Shown: positions 15,762 to 25,152 of the stretch, piece by piece | How the letters are laid out: each line of letters begins with the position of its first letter | How positions within the stretch are numbered: the first letter of the stretch is position 1 | NCBI GenBank assembly: GCA_015056905.1 | Contig: SVFI01000017.1 | Coordinates: 1-50,290 of the forward strand | Direction: 5' to 3' | DNA: 50,290 nucleotides | From: Lachnospiraceae bacterium | Lineage (GTDB): Bacteria > Bacillota > Clostridia > Lachnospirales > Lachnospiraceae | Notes under the pieces: generated by a model | The model's database searches: none | The model's input: the letters and a program-made list of their open reading frames with translations, nothing else | Told to the model about the DNA's origin: nothing | Translations under genes and position numbers: made by a program

Positions 15762-17188
15762 ACACCTTCCCCCTTCATCTCCAAAAGTAATTTCTCTAAA
15801 TTTTCTCCTAAAACTTCAAGTTTAAAATTCTCTTCATACGTACTGCGCGCGTTTCGTCCAATGGACTCCGAAGCCTTGCCAAGACACAATATCTGATGCA
15901 GTTTATCCGCCAACGAACGGGCATCCCCCACTTCAAACAAAAACCCGTTTTTTCCGTCTTCTATGTAATCCGCCATTCCGGCGGCCGTTGTACAAAGACA
16001 AACTTTTCCGTACATCATACCCTCCGTTATGGTAAGAGACATTGTTTCTTCCAGAGAACAACAAACCACCACATCAATTTGCCGATAGAGCTGTTCCATT
16101 TCCTCGCGCGTTTTCTCTCCGAGGATTTTTATTTGCGGCAAATCCTTCGCAAGTTCTTTTACCTCATTCCCATAAGCTGTCCGTTCCGCTCCGATCAACC
16201 AAATCTCTGCTTTTTTCTTTTCTTCCTCCGGCAAAAGACCGTAAGCTTCCAAAAGCAGTTTTTGCGCCTTTCGCTGTGACATATTGCCAATCACCGCAAT
16301 GCAAATCCCGTCTTCAAATTCTTTTGACACGTTCCCGTCCCATACGTCCAGAATAGCATACGGAAGCGTACTTGTAATGCCCTTTGGATAATAATCATTG
16401 AAATTTTCTTTCGCAACCTCACTGACACCGACTGCTTTTATGTTTTGCACAGCTTGTAAATTGCTGTATTCAGGGAAATATTTTTGCGTTTTTCCATAGT
16501 GGACATCATAGCGGTCACTGCACTCATGAATCCACCACAGAACCGGTTTTGATTTGCTTATCTCACATGCTGCAACCAGCATCGGGAAAGTATTTACCAC
16601 CACAACATCAAATTTCTCTGTCCACTGTCTCATTTCCTCCGATACATAAGGCAATCCTTCCCACAGACAGATATCTAAATTTTCTTTCTCCAATTCTTTA
16701 ATGAATGCAGGATTCGCATCCTGTGCAGCCAGCGTGACAATCCATCCTCTCTCCTGCAACGATTTTGCAGCCAGTACAGCTGTCATGCTTCCTCCGTCAT
16801 AGCCAAGCGGAATGCTGAGTATCAGTGCCTTGGAACCGTCTGATTTATCCGTTGGATTTTGAGCCGGATAAAACCGGGACTCCTTCCCTCTTTTCCAAAA
16901 ACGGTATTGCTCAAAACAACAAATTTTTTCTTTCACTACCCCGAGCGAAATCAACTGTTCCTTCATCTCATACGCTTTTGCGGAAAGTAAAACCACATAC
17001 GCAAACTCTTTTCCAAGTATCTCAGAAGGATCACAGACCAAAATACCGTCCACATACGTTCCCCAAAGCCGGCTGTTGTTGTCGAGCATGCATACAATCT
17101 CATCATCACCTGCATATATTTTCTTGAATTTTTGATAATATACCCCTGCTCCGAACAAAATAATTTTACTCAATTTATACTTCCTCAT
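15758..17188 (-). CDS. GT4 glycosyltransferase with N-terminal Rossmann-like module (copy B)
   Basis: The 476-residue paralogue of the gene at 13595-15010 has the same layout: module (IILFGAGVYYQKFKKI, MLDNNSRLWGTYVDG, LLSAKAYEMKEQL), then a GT4 body with WWIHECSDRYDVHYG and CCSLEETMSLTITEGMMYG near residue 375. Identical strings at matching positions in both halves show duplication of the whole two-domain protein. It overlaps the GT2 gene upstream by 14 bases and the LicC-like gene downstream by four, so the three are translationally linked. Confidence 0.85.
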   Translation of the reverse strand: MRKYKLSKIILFGAGVYYQKFKKIYAGDDEIVCMLDNNSRLWGTYVDGILVCDPSEILGKEFAYVVLLSAKAYEMKEQLISLGVVKEKICCFEQYRFWKRGKESRFYPAQNPTDKSDGSKALILSIPLGYDGGSMTAVLAAKSLQERGWIVTLAAQDANPAFIKELEKENLDICLWEGLPYVSEEMRQWTEKFDVVVVNTFPMLVAACEISKSKPVLWWIHECSDRYDVHYGKTQKYFPEYSNLQAVQNIKAVGVSEVAKENFNDYYPKGITSTLPYAILDVWDGNVSKEFEDGICIAVIGNMSQRKAQKLLLEAYGLLPEEEKKKAEIWLIGAERTAYGNEVKELAKDLPQIKILGEKTREEMEQLYRQIDVVVCCSLEETMSLTITEGMMYGKVCLCTTAAGMADYIEDGKNGFLFEVGDARSLADKLHQILCLGKASESIGRNARSTYEENFKLEVLGENLEKLLLEMKGEGV

Positions 17189-18140
17189 CTATCATCATTG
17201 CAACCTGCTCTATTCTGGACGGATATGGTGCGTTTTGTTTTTTGTACTGTGCAAAATAGCGCTTCATTTCCTTTTGGTACGCCCTTTGTTTTTCCTCCAC
17301 ACCGCACTGTTTTGCCAAACCATACAAAACACTCGCATGGAACACATAAAAACATCTCATATAATCCAGCGCCCGCTCCGAAACGCCCATCTCATAAAGC
17401 CACTTCATTGAAATATCATATCCGGTTAATATTTCTTCCAGCCGTTCCAGATTATCGGCTGTCATCGTATGCGTGATGGAATCTTCCCTCTGCACATAAT
17501 GATAAAACTCTTTGTCAATATAGATTGTTTTCGGGGCACATGCAGCCACTTTCGAACAAAAAACAATATCATCTCCCCGGCGCAGCCCGCTCTCAAGCGA
17601 AATATTGTTTTTCAAAAGAAACTCTCTTTTGAAAATCTTATTCCACACATATGCAGCAAACCCGCGATACTCTTCCCTGAAAAAAGCATATTCTACCAGT
17701 TTGTCTTTATCCTCTGTCACCGGCAATATACCGCCCCGATTTACCATATGTTCCACTTGTGAACCCGTATCCTTGGTATAATTAAACACCACCATATCTG
17801 CGTCCTGCTCCTGCGCCCGCTTAACCGACACAAAATAGGTATCCGTCTCCACCCAGTCATCCTGATCCACAAACGTAATATATTCACCCTTTGCAGCAGC
17901 AAAACCGGTATCACGCGCAGCAGCCACACCCCCGTTCGGACGGGTCACACAGGAAACTCTCTCATCTGCGGAAACATATTTTTCACAGAGACGCAGTGTA
18001 TCGTCCGTAGAGCTGTCATTTACAAGAATGACTTCCATCTCAATTCTTCTTTCCGACAATATGTTGGCAAGGCACCTGTCCAAGGTGTCTATCGCATTAT
18101 ATAGCGGAATTATGATTGATAACTCTTTTTGTCCCTCCAT
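17175..18140 (-). CDS. GT2 family glycosyltransferase
   Basis: The 321-residue GT-A enzyme starts MEGQKELSIIIPLYNAIDTL and has VNDSSTDDTLRLCEKY, RPNGGVAAARDTGFAAAKGE and the metal-binding ITFVDQDDWVE, all diagnostic for family 2. The C-terminal third (about 210-321) is helical and lacks membrane segments, so it is a cytoplasmic transferase acting on a lipid-linked or protein acceptor. It follows the TagD-like gene by 14 bases. The donor sugar cannot be read from the sequence. Confidence 0.88.
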   Translation of the reverse strand: MEGQKELSIIIPLYNAIDTLDRCLANILSERRIEMEVILVNDSSTDDTLRLCEKYVSADERVSCVTRPNGGVAAARDTGFAAAKGEYITFVDQDDWVETDTYFVSVKRAQEQDADMVVFNYTKDTGSQVEHMVNRGGILPVTEDKDKLVEYAFFREEYRGFAAYVWNKIFKREFLLKNNISLESGLRRGDDIVFCSKVAACAPKTIYIDKEFYHYVQREDSITHTMTADNLERLEEILTGYDISMKWLYEMGVSERALDYMRCFYVFHASVLYGLAKQCGVEEKQRAYQKEMKRYFAQYKKQNAPYPSRIEQVAMMIDEEV

Positions 18141-18154
18141 GTTCCGTACTCCTT

Positions 18155-18574
18155 CTAGTATTCTACCAGTTTTTCCCGAAGCAGTGTTGAATTGGTTCCT
18201 TCCGTATGCGGTAAAAATACAGTTTCAACGCCGTACTCTTTCATTTCAACTGCAGTCGCTTCCCATCGCGGATTTCCTTTCCAGTCATCTCCGATAAACA
18301 AAAAGTCATAATGCAGCTGCTTCCAGATTTCTTTCTTATCCAGTGAATCGACACAAACCACATCGTCCACAAACCGGAGCGCCCTTATGATTTCCATCCG
18401 CTCCTCGATCGGAACCACTACTTTCTTTCCCTTGTATTCTTCTACCAACCGGTCCGAATTCACTCCGACAATCAGATAATCACATCTGGATTTGGCATTT
18501 TTTATTAAGTTTAGATGACCGATATGAAACATATCAAATGTTCCGGCTGTATAACCGATTGATTTTTTCTCCAT
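18155..18574 (-). CDS. tagD: Glycerol-3-phosphate cytidylyltransferase-like (TagD family)
   Basis: The 139-residue protein carries the cytidylyltransferase signature GTFDMFHIGHLNLI (the HxGH motif) and the C-terminal HTEGTNSTLLREKL, equivalent to the RTEGISTT loop of TagD. TagD makes CDP-glycerol from CTP and glycerol-3-phosphate. A TagF-like transferase is encoded two genes upstream, which supports CDP-glycerol as product. LicD lies between them. Together they point to glycerophosphate or a related phospho-substituent on the glycan. Confidence 0.88.
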   Translation of the reverse strand: MEKKSIGYTAGTFDMFHIGHLNLIKNAKSRCDYLIVGVNSDRLVEEYKGKKVVVPIEERMEIIRALRFVDDVVCVDSLDKKEIWKQLHYDFLFIGDDWKGNPRWEATAVEMKEYGVETVFLPHTEGTNSTLLREKLVEY

Positions 18575-18589
18575 ACTTTTTCCTCTCTG

Positions 18590-19438
18590 TCAGGCCCTTT
18601 TTCCCGCTTTCAGCAGTGTGAGTTTTGATACCGGATGCACTTCCCTTTTTTCTACCGGAGGAAGCTTCATATAATCACCGTACTTATAAGAAAGATACGT
18701 ATCATAATCTTTCATCCCGAAAAACTCTCTGCCCTCAAACTCTGTCGGAACCGGATCTTCAAAGCAGGACCGCAAATATCCATGCTCTTTTCCCGGCACC
18801 GGAATCGAAAGAATACGGATTCTCTTGGTGTTTTCTTTTTTATTGGAGCGGAGCGTAAACTTTGTAAAAGAATCATAAAGCCACCCGGCAGGAATTTTGC
18901 TCAAGAGCCTGTACACTGTTTTTTTCACACCCTTTTCCTGCAAACGCCCGACTTCAGAATAAAAACATTTCCGATACAAAAAGCACCTGAAATTATGCCA
19001 TTTGCGAGGCAGATACGCATCCGGAACATTGTCATAAGGCATGATATCAACAAATATTTCCTGCCCGTATGGCATGTGCTCCTGATTCAGCCTCACAAAC
19101 TCCGTATTCTTCCGGCGGATTTTCCCATATCCCCACCGATATCCCGGAGTATTACGATAATCCTGAAAATAAAACCGCTCTTTATCCAGCTCTGTCTCGC
19201 ACGCTTCTCTGAACTTTTCATATTCCGGCCTCAGAAACGCGATATCCGCATCATCATCCCACGGAATAAATCCTTTGTGCCGGATTGCCCCGAGCTGTGT
19301 TCCTGCAGACATGCAGTAAGTAATTCCGCACTTTTTACAAACCCGGTCAATCTCTTCAAGCATCTCAACTTCGATTTCCTGGAGTTCCTTTAATTCTTCT
19401 GTCGTTAAATTGTAGCCTTCCCTTGCAAATCCTTCCAT
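18590..19438 (-). CDS. licD: LicD family phosphotransferase
   Basis: LicD proteins transfer phosphocholine or another phospho-alcohol from a CDP carrier to a surface sugar. The 282-residue product shows CMSAGTQLGAIRHKGFIPWD followed at once by DDADIAFLR, the Asp-rich nucleotidyltransferase-fold motif of the family, near residues 45-70. The ATG at 19438 is chosen over a GTG three bases upstream; it overlaps the stop of the TagF-like gene as TGATG, with AGAAGGTG upstream. LicC-like and TagD-like enzymes in the same cluster could supply the CDP-activated donor. Confidence 0.88.
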   Translation of the reverse strand: MEGFAREGYNLTTEELKELQEIEVEMLEEIDRVCKKCGITYCMSAGTQLGAIRHKGFIPWDDDADIAFLRPEYEKFREACETELDKERFYFQDYRNTPGYRWGYGKIRRKNTEFVRLNQEHMPYGQEIFVDIMPYDNVPDAYLPRKWHNFRCFLYRKCFYSEVGRLQEKGVKKTVYRLLSKIPAGWLYDSFTKFTLRSNKKENTKRIRILSIPVPGKEHGYLRSCFEDPVPTEFEGREFFGMKDYDTYLSYKYGDYMKLPPVEKREVHPVSKLTLLKAGKRA

Positions 19439-21984
19439 CACAACACCTTCTCACTTATATAGGTATGTATTTTTTCTCCGGCGCGGCCTTCTGCATCTGC
19501 TGAAATCTTTTGGTAGGCACACTTTTGCCGCTGCTCATCAAACGGATTTCCGACCACTTTCCCTGCCAGAAAATCCGGTAATGTATAAAAAGCATTTTCC
19601 ATTGCGCAATATTGAAGCCACTGTGAACACTCGCTAAATCCCGGTTCCTGCGCTTCCAACTCTTCTCTGTCGAATCGGATAGGAACTTCCTTCACTTCCT
19701 TTGTAAGCATGTGAATCTGATATAGCTTCCTTCCTTTTTCCGCGTAGTACAAATAGACATTTTTCTCTGTACACGTAAGAAATTTCCCTGCATAGTATGC
19801 GGGTGCATATCCGGGAGTCAATGTATCCCCACTCACTTCTTCTGTCATTTTCCACATTTCCGTCTGTCCCGTCCTTTTATCCAGACTGACAAACATATTA
19901 CTGTAACAAGGCGAAAGAATCACTCTGTTCCCTACAATCACTGCGCCGCTGTAAGGCTTCATATCACACTCGTAATCCATCGGTAACCGACGGCACTGCA
20001 TTCCTTCCGGCACATCGGAATATTCTTTCACTTCCCCTGTATTCGGATTCCAGCAAACTACTGTTTTCCCTTCCACCGGGAGCATCCATATCCAATCCCC
20101 GTCCGGCACCATACTCATACATCCCCCCGCATAAGAAGACCCGGTTGTCATCCGGTGAATTTCCAAACTCTCTATATCAATAGCAAACAGCTGGTTTCCG
20201 GTCGGCAGAGCAAGCATCAAAAAACGATCCCATATGCATCTGCCACCTGTGCAAATCTGCCCCTCTACCATTCTTACAAAGATATCTTCAAATCCTTCCA
20301 AATAATCCAATTCATCCGTTTCCGTGTTATATCTCACAACAGAAGGATATTGGTTCGGAATCAGGAAAATATATTTCCCTGCTCGCATTGCTCCAAAAAA
20401 ACCTGATGGTCTTTGACTATATTGCAGTAATTTGACTTTTTTTATGATTTTCTGATTTTCTATCACCAGAATTTCTTTTGCTGTTTTCGGACATACATAC
20501 GCTTTATTTCCAATCTCAATTACCCTTTGATAATAATCTCCGTAAGCATAATCAATTAAGTCAAAACAATAGCGATATGAAAAATCATCTTTCTCAGAAC
20601 AGAACAGCTTATTTCCCTGCGTTATTCTCCATCTGTGATTCCCATCCTCAAAAAACCATTTGACTATATCACCGCGCCAGTCATCTTCGGAAGGCAAAGA
20701 GTGTATTGCATTATTTAATATAAAAATCGGTTTTCCCACAACTCCGAACAAAGATATCACAGAGGATCCCGCGTCTCCTATGTATACATCACTAAATGCA
20801 ATGGACTTTTCTATATCAGACGTATCATCATATATCCCCAACTGCTTCTCCATATAATACTGTTTCAGCCGCGCAAAAATGGGCTTGAAAGATTCTCTCA
20901 TGGAATCAAACGTAGATTCCAAAAGAGGATGCGGTCTCCAAAGAAGGCAGGCATCTTTTCTCCCTTCAAAACACCGAAACACGTATTCCATCTTTTGAAG
21001 AAATCCTTTCGTATCACTCAGCATACCGGAAATACTTGTATTATAAAAATAGACCTTTTTACCTTCCGCCTTTTTCTTCCACTCGTGTGGAACATCCGGA
21101 AGGTTTTTGCACAGTTGCATCACGCGGTCAAATTTCGGCGAGCCAAGCGGCAAAAGTTTCTCTTTCGGTATGGAAGGATCGATAAACTCCTTGTACTTTT
21201 CTGCCTGAAGCACAATGTAATCCGCATGAACATATGCACTGCACAGTGCCTGCCCCTCGCTCATATTTCCCGAAGAAGCGTAATACGGAACGTAAATAAG
21301 CGTATTCGTATGTTTTTTTAATTCATAAGAATAAAAAGCCGGGTGCACACTTGTGATATAGTTGTATTGGTCATAAGGATTATGAATATAAACGATATCC
21401 GGCTTTATCTCCTCCAGCGGAAAATTTTTATAATCTATCGTCGCAACATACTCCGGCAACAAATCAGCCTCATAATGCTCTGTTTTAAAACTTCCATCGG
21501 GATTTTTGTCATAATACGGAATTGGAACAACCGACACATCAAAGTTTTTATCCTCTTTTGCAGCTTTCCATATACTTTCCAAAGAATCCCACATAGATGC
21601 TTTATACGGCAGAAAAACTATTTGCTTGCGTATCACAATATCTTGATCCGCGCTCAGGGAGATTTCTTCCAAAAGATTCACCATATCTGCTACATACACT
21701 GATACATTCTCAGATAATAACTCCTGATTTTCGCCCTCACAAACGCACTCATAAACCCTGAATACCAACTCACAGTATTCTTCCAACATGGTTACCGTAG
21801 GAAAATCTTCTCCTTCCGAAGCCTCAATCATCGTCCCCATCTGAATGGCTCCCTGCTGGCATTGTTGCAACAAATCAAGCACAGTCGCATACTGCTGCTC
21901 TTTGAGCAGGCTTACGATATGCTCCTGTGCTGTCTTTAAAAGTTGTATAAACGCACTAAGCGATTCCTTTTGGTCTTTTCTCAT
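19438..21984 (-). CDS. TagF-like transferase fused to a propeller-like region
   Basis: Three regions can be seen in 848 residues. Residues 1-110 are helical. Residues about 115-440 resemble CDP-glycerol glycerophosphotransferases (TagB/TagF): IVFLPYKASMWDSLESIWKA, PDIVYIHNPYDQYN, LPLGSPKFDR, CLLWRPHPLL and SDVYIGDAGSSVISLFG, the last matching the 'DYSS' region. Residues about 500-800 hold repeated strand-rich units (IFLIPNQYPSVVRYN, DGDWIWMLPVEGKTVVCWNP, YAGKFLTCTEKNVYLYYAEK) typical of a beta-propeller. The likely role is glycerophosphate transfer to the glycan, with the propeller perhaps binding the acceptor. It starts a subcluster behind a SigD-type promoter. The fusion is unusual. Confidence 0.7.
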   Translation of the reverse strand: MRKDQKESLSAFIQLLKTAQEHIVSLLKEQQYATVLDLLQQCQQGAIQMGTMIEASEGEDFPTVTMLEEYCELVFRVYECVCEGENQELLSENVSVYVADMVNLLEEISLSADQDIVIRKQIVFLPYKASMWDSLESIWKAAKEDKNFDVSVVPIPYYDKNPDGSFKTEHYEADLLPEYVATIDYKNFPLEEIKPDIVYIHNPYDQYNYITSVHPAFYSYELKKHTNTLIYVPYYASSGNMSEGQALCSAYVHADYIVLQAEKYKEFIDPSIPKEKLLPLGSPKFDRVMQLCKNLPDVPHEWKKKAEGKKVYFYNTSISGMLSDTKGFLQKMEYVFRCFEGRKDACLLWRPHPLLESTFDSMRESFKPIFARLKQYYMEKQLGIYDDTSDIEKSIAFSDVYIGDAGSSVISLFGVVGKPIFILNNAIHSLPSEDDWRGDIVKWFFEDGNHRWRITQGNKLFCSEKDDFSYRYCFDLIDYAYGDYYQRVIEIGNKAYVCPKTAKEILVIENQKIIKKVKLLQYSQRPSGFFGAMRAGKYIFLIPNQYPSVVRYNTETDELDYLEGFEDIFVRMVEGQICTGGRCIWDRFLMLALPTGNQLFAIDIESLEIHRMTTGSSYAGGCMSMVPDGDWIWMLPVEGKTVVCWNPNTGEVKEYSDVPEGMQCRRLPMDYECDMKPYSGAVIVGNRVILSPCYSNMFVSLDKRTGQTEMWKMTEEVSGDTLTPGYAPAYYAGKFLTCTEKNVYLYYAEKGRKLYQIHMLTKEVKEVPIRFDREELEAQEPGFSECSQWLQYCAMENAFYTLPDFLAGKVVGNPFDEQRQKCAYQKISADAEGRAGEKIHTYISEKVL

Positions 21985-22018
21985 AATTGGGCATCCTTTC
22001 CCTATGTCTTATGAAATA

Positions 22019-22046
22019 ATATCGGCATTTTTTATCATTTCATTTA
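22019..22046 (-). promoter_or_regulatory. SigD-type promoter inside the glycan cluster
   Basis: The minus strand shows TAAA-N16-GCCGATAT, a perfect -10 and -35 with a spacer one base longer than the ideal 15. It lies in the 80-base gap between the small module protein and the TagF-like gene, one of only two sizeable gaps in the cluster (the other is 44 bases). It would drive tagF-like, licD, tagD and genes beyond. Confidence 0.7.
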
Positions 22047-22064
22047 GGGATTTGTCCCATTCTT

Positions 22065-22541
22065 TTAGACCTCTCTGTATATGGCTGCATTTATTGATAT
22101 CAAATCATCCAAAGAAATGCCTCTTCCCGTTAAATCTTCAAAAATATTTTTTTCATGCATAATACTGCAGACTAATATTTTATCTATCCGCTTATTCTCA
22201 TACATATCCAGCATTTCATCCGGATTTACCACCTTGCAGCTTTCGTATCCGCCTGCATACGCCTCACTGTTTCTATCACAAACACATACGATTTCTACAG
22301 GCTCCTTGCAATTCACAATATCTTTTATTACAATACCCGTAAAATCTGAAACCGCATACAACACTACTCTTTTTGCGCCGATCCCCCGCAAAAAATCCGC
22401 TATGCTCCATCCTTCCGCTTTCTTTTTTAAATATTTCATCATGACAGGAAACTGAAAACAATAGCGTTTTTCTCTGTTTGTTTTGGCCACATTCACGTTT
22501 GTCGCAGGTATCTGCGGAAAAACATTTCCCTTCTCGCTCAT
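22065..22541 (-). CDS. Small protein with stand-alone Rossmann-like module
   Basis: I do not recognise a named family. The 158-residue protein has a short basic N-terminal segment (about 1-45), then one copy of the module seen in its neighbours: GIGAKRVVLYAVSDFTGIVI, VEIVCVCDRNSEAYAGGYES, IDKILVCSIMHEKNIFEDL and a C-terminal ISLDDLISINAAI. The pattern of beta strand, Gly-containing turn, helix, then 'CDRN', is that of a Rossmann-type ligand-binding domain with no catalytic partner. It may be a regulatory or adaptor version of the module. It lies 7 bases after the pyruvyl transferase. Confidence 0.6.
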   Translation of the reverse strand: MSEKGNVFPQIPATNVNVAKTNREKRYCFQFPVMMKYLKKKAEGWSIADFLRGIGAKRVVLYAVSDFTGIVIKDIVNCKEPVEIVCVCDRNSEAYAGGYESCKVVNPDEMLDMYENKRIDKILVCSIMHEKNIFEDLTGRGISLDDLISINAAIYREV

Positions 22542-22548
22542 TCTGTAC

Positions 22549-23616
22549 CTACCTTTCTATATCCAGTGCATCTTTTAAATAATCAAGAGATTTATCGCGT
22601 TCTGTTTTTATCTTCATTTCAATCGCATCAAAGCATACGCATTCATCTATTTCGTCCGGTGCAATATATTTATCCGCAATGCGTGAAGCGATCCCGTATT
22701 TTCTTACCAGCATATCAATTCTGCTTCGCATACTCTCCACGGTAAAAATATAAAAAGGCGTTTTAAAACGGATAGAAAACAAAGATGCATGATATGAATT
22801 GGTTACCACATACTTTGCATGCTTGATATACCACAAGAAATTTTCTATCCCCTCTCCCATCATACATCCGCCGTCGTTATGAAAAACACTCTTTTGCACA
22901 TCTGTCACATTATGAACGACAGGCAGGCGGTACTTTTCGGATATGGTATTTACAAAATCAATCCCTTTAAGTATCTCATCATCATGCACCAACCAAAAAA
23001 AGAAGACAAAAGGTTCCCGGCGCAGGCTTTGTTTCGCAACCACCACTTCATAATCCTCCGCATCCAGAAGCAGTGTCGGATCCGCGACGCACAAACACTC
23101 TTTTCCCGCCATTTCGGAGGCAAATTTCACATGTTCCTCCTCACGCACGGAAACCGCCTTAAATCCCGAAAGGTACTTTGAAAAAACTTCTCTGTAAGAA
23201 TTTGCGCGTTGCACACTCATACCAATACTCGCCGCATAAGATATCTTCACCGCTTCTTCCGGCAAACTTGCAAAAAAGTATTCCAAATCATGTCCCTTTT
23301 TTCCTGCATTCCACACCTGATCACTTCCCACGCAATAATAGTCAAATCCGCTATCCTCCACAGCAGAAAGCATCGGTGTACCGATACCGCAATATTCCGT
23401 TAAAAACTCCTCAAATCTGCGGCGTTTTGTCTGCAGCATTTCTCTATATTCATCGCCGCTGCCGTAAAGTTCGTATGCAAATCCCGGCGGCACATAATTA
23501 ATAATCTCCGCACGACAATCCGGCAATTCATTGATTTTCTTCCTCAAAGCATACGCCTGCAGCACCGCTCCGTAATTGTCTACATAGTGAAATGTCAAAA
23601 TACCTACTTTTTTCAT
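22549..23616 (-). CDS. Polysaccharide pyruvyl transferase family protein
   Basis: The family (CsaB/WcaK) adds a pyruvate ketal from phosphoenolpyruvate to surface sugars. The 355-residue product starts MKKVGILTFHYVDNYGAVLQ and has the family's VGSDQVWNAGKKGHDLEYFF, KISYAASIG, FKAVSVREEEHVKF, CVADPTLLLDAEDY and TNSYHASLFSIRFKTPFYIF. It is 12 bases from the FrhB-like gene, a pairing common in Firmicute exopolysaccharide loci. It predicts an acidic, pyruvylated glycan. Confidence 0.9.
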   Translation of the reverse strand: MKKVGILTFHYVDNYGAVLQAYALRKKINELPDCRAEIINYVPPGFAYELYGSGDEYREMLQTKRRRFEEFLTEYCGIGTPMLSAVEDSGFDYYCVGSDQVWNAGKKGHDLEYFFASLPEEAVKISYAASIGMSVQRANSYREVFSKYLSGFKAVSVREEEHVKFASEMAGKECLCVADPTLLLDAEDYEVVVAKQSLRREPFVFFFWLVHDDEILKGIDFVNTISEKYRLPVVHNVTDVQKSVFHNDGGCMMGEGIENFLWYIKHAKYVVTNSYHASLFSIRFKTPFYIFTVESMRSRIDMLVRKYGIASRIADKYIAPDEIDECVCFDAIEMKIKTERDKSLDYLKDALDIER

Positions 23617-23628
23617 CTGTTTCTCCTA

Positions 23629-25152
23629 CTATCTGTCGCGCCCCGTTATCAACTCTTCCATCGAAACAATTTTCTCTTCCGGTATCCCTATTTCCAGTAA
23701 ATCCGCCACAATCTCCTTCTGTCTGATAAGATTACATACCACGCAGACAGACGCTTTACCCATTTCATTCTTCAGCCCTTCCAGCCCGACCACCTTGACC
23801 GGAGCAAATCGTTTTTCATATTTCCGGTATGCCCTGTCACAGATGCAGCTTATCACAATATCGTTTTCTTCCAGACTTTTGTCCTTATAAAATAGTTCTA
23901 ACAGGTCCGTAACCCCATACAGTACAATATGATTCCATCCTTTTTTCTGCAGGATTTTTCCAACGCTCTCCCCCTCAAGCAGTGAGTACAAATATTGGTA
24001 AACCGTCAAATAATTTCTGATGTACTTATCCATTTCCGACACCTGGCGCAAATTTGCCCTGATACTTTCTTCCAGCGTTCCGTTTTCTTTTAAATCGGCA
24101 AAGAACTTTTCTCTCAACGGATTTTCTCTCACGCTCTGAAGCAACGCCGAATTGTATTGATAAACATCCTCAAAGCAAGACTCCTCCGCCTCAAAATCCT
24201 TCTTCACGCAATTCCAAATCCACTGTCCTTTTTCAGAAAGAAGCAACAGACAACTTGTTCCCTTATTATCATCCAATTGCGGAATCTTTTTTTCAATCCC
24301 CCAGTAATCACCGATAACAATATCGCCGCACACCATAGCCTCCGGTTTCGCCTTGCAGCTGTAACAGGACGGACGCAAATAGAGATTTTCCAAAAATCCT
24401 TTCATATACAGATCTTCCCGGTGAACCTTTTGATAATCGGCTTTATCCATTTTAATATCCATGACAAAATCATGCCACCCCAGTGCTTTTCCTCTGAAAT
24501 TAACATCAACTATTTTTTCACAGGCATACTGTCCCTTTTTCAGTTCCAAATATCGTTTCCACACCATCGGTGAACACGTCCCGTGGCAAATCACCGATAC
24601 ACATATCAGTTTCTCAGCATTTATGTTCTCCAAAAATCCGCACAGCCCCGTAATTTGACATGGCGTGCCCGCAAACAACACCCAGCTGTCCCGGAGCAAA
24701 TCTTCTTTCACCTTTTGAAATGCATCTCCCGTACTGCTTTGTACGTACTTCGATTTCATAAGGGCTTCCAGACCGCTCTGCACTTCGGTGCGCGAATGCC
24801 GGACCATAAAATCCGAATCAAAAGAAGCGCCGTAAACCGCTCCGTTTAAAGAAAGAATATGCTTCGCAATCGCAAAGAAAACACCTCCGCTGCTGCTGTT
24901 TAAACGCACACTTTCATCTTGGTGATAAACCGCAAATGTTTTCGGTACATTCTCCTTTTGAACGGATTGCACCTGCCCTCTGCCAATCTGACATACTCTT
25001 GCACATTTTCCGCAGTTTACACACATTTTTTCATCAATCCAGGGATATAAAAACCCTTCCGCATCTTCCGTCATAACAATTGCATTTTTAGGACATATTT
25101 GTGCACAGGCACCACATCCGTAACATTGTTTCTTTTCTTCATACAATTCCAT
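23629..25152 (-). CDS. FrhB-type iron-sulfur protein with C-terminal Rossmann-like module
   Basis: The 507-residue protein opens with two ferredoxin-type 4Fe-4S sites (CYGCGACAQICPKNAI and CVNCGKCARVCQIG), then the coenzyme F420 hydrogenase beta-subunit domain (about 70-370), with SSSGGVFFAIAKHI, LFAGTPCQITGLCGFL and CHGTCSPMVWKRYLE. Residues about 405-505 are the cluster's recurring module (HIVLYGVTDLLELFY, ISCICDRAYRKYEKRF, VCNLIRQKEIV, SMEELITG). FrhB-like proteins next to pyruvyl transferases occur in many glycan loci, and their reaction there is unknown. A redox change of a sugar or acceptor is plausible. Confidence 0.8.
   Translation of the reverse strand: MELYEEKKQCYGCGACAQICPKNAIVMTEDAEGFLYPWIDEKMCVNCGKCARVCQIGRGQVQSVQKENVPKTFAVYHQDESVRLNSSSGGVFFAIAKHILSLNGAVYGASFDSDFMVRHSRTEVQSGLEALMKSKYVQSSTGDAFQKVKEDLLRDSWVLFAGTPCQITGLCGFLENINAEKLICVSVICHGTCSPMVWKRYLELKKGQYACEKIVDVNFRGKALGWHDFVMDIKMDKADYQKVHREDLYMKGFLENLYLRPSCYSCKAKPEAMVCGDIVIGDYWGIEKKIPQLDDNKGTSCLLLLSEKGQWIWNCVKKDFEAEESCFEDVYQYNSALLQSVRENPLREKFFADLKENGTLEESIRANLRQVSEMDKYIRNYLTVYQYLYSLLEGESVGKILQKKGWNHIVLYGVTDLLELFYKDKSLEENDIVISCICDRAYRKYEKRFAPVKVVGLEGLKNEMGKASVCVVCNLIRQKEIVADLLEIGIPEEKIVSMEELITGRDR

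Noticed and set aside
18635..19393. 252-codon plus-strand frame
   Set aside because: It is the reverse complement of licD, whose product has clear family motifs; the plus translation has no recognisable pattern.
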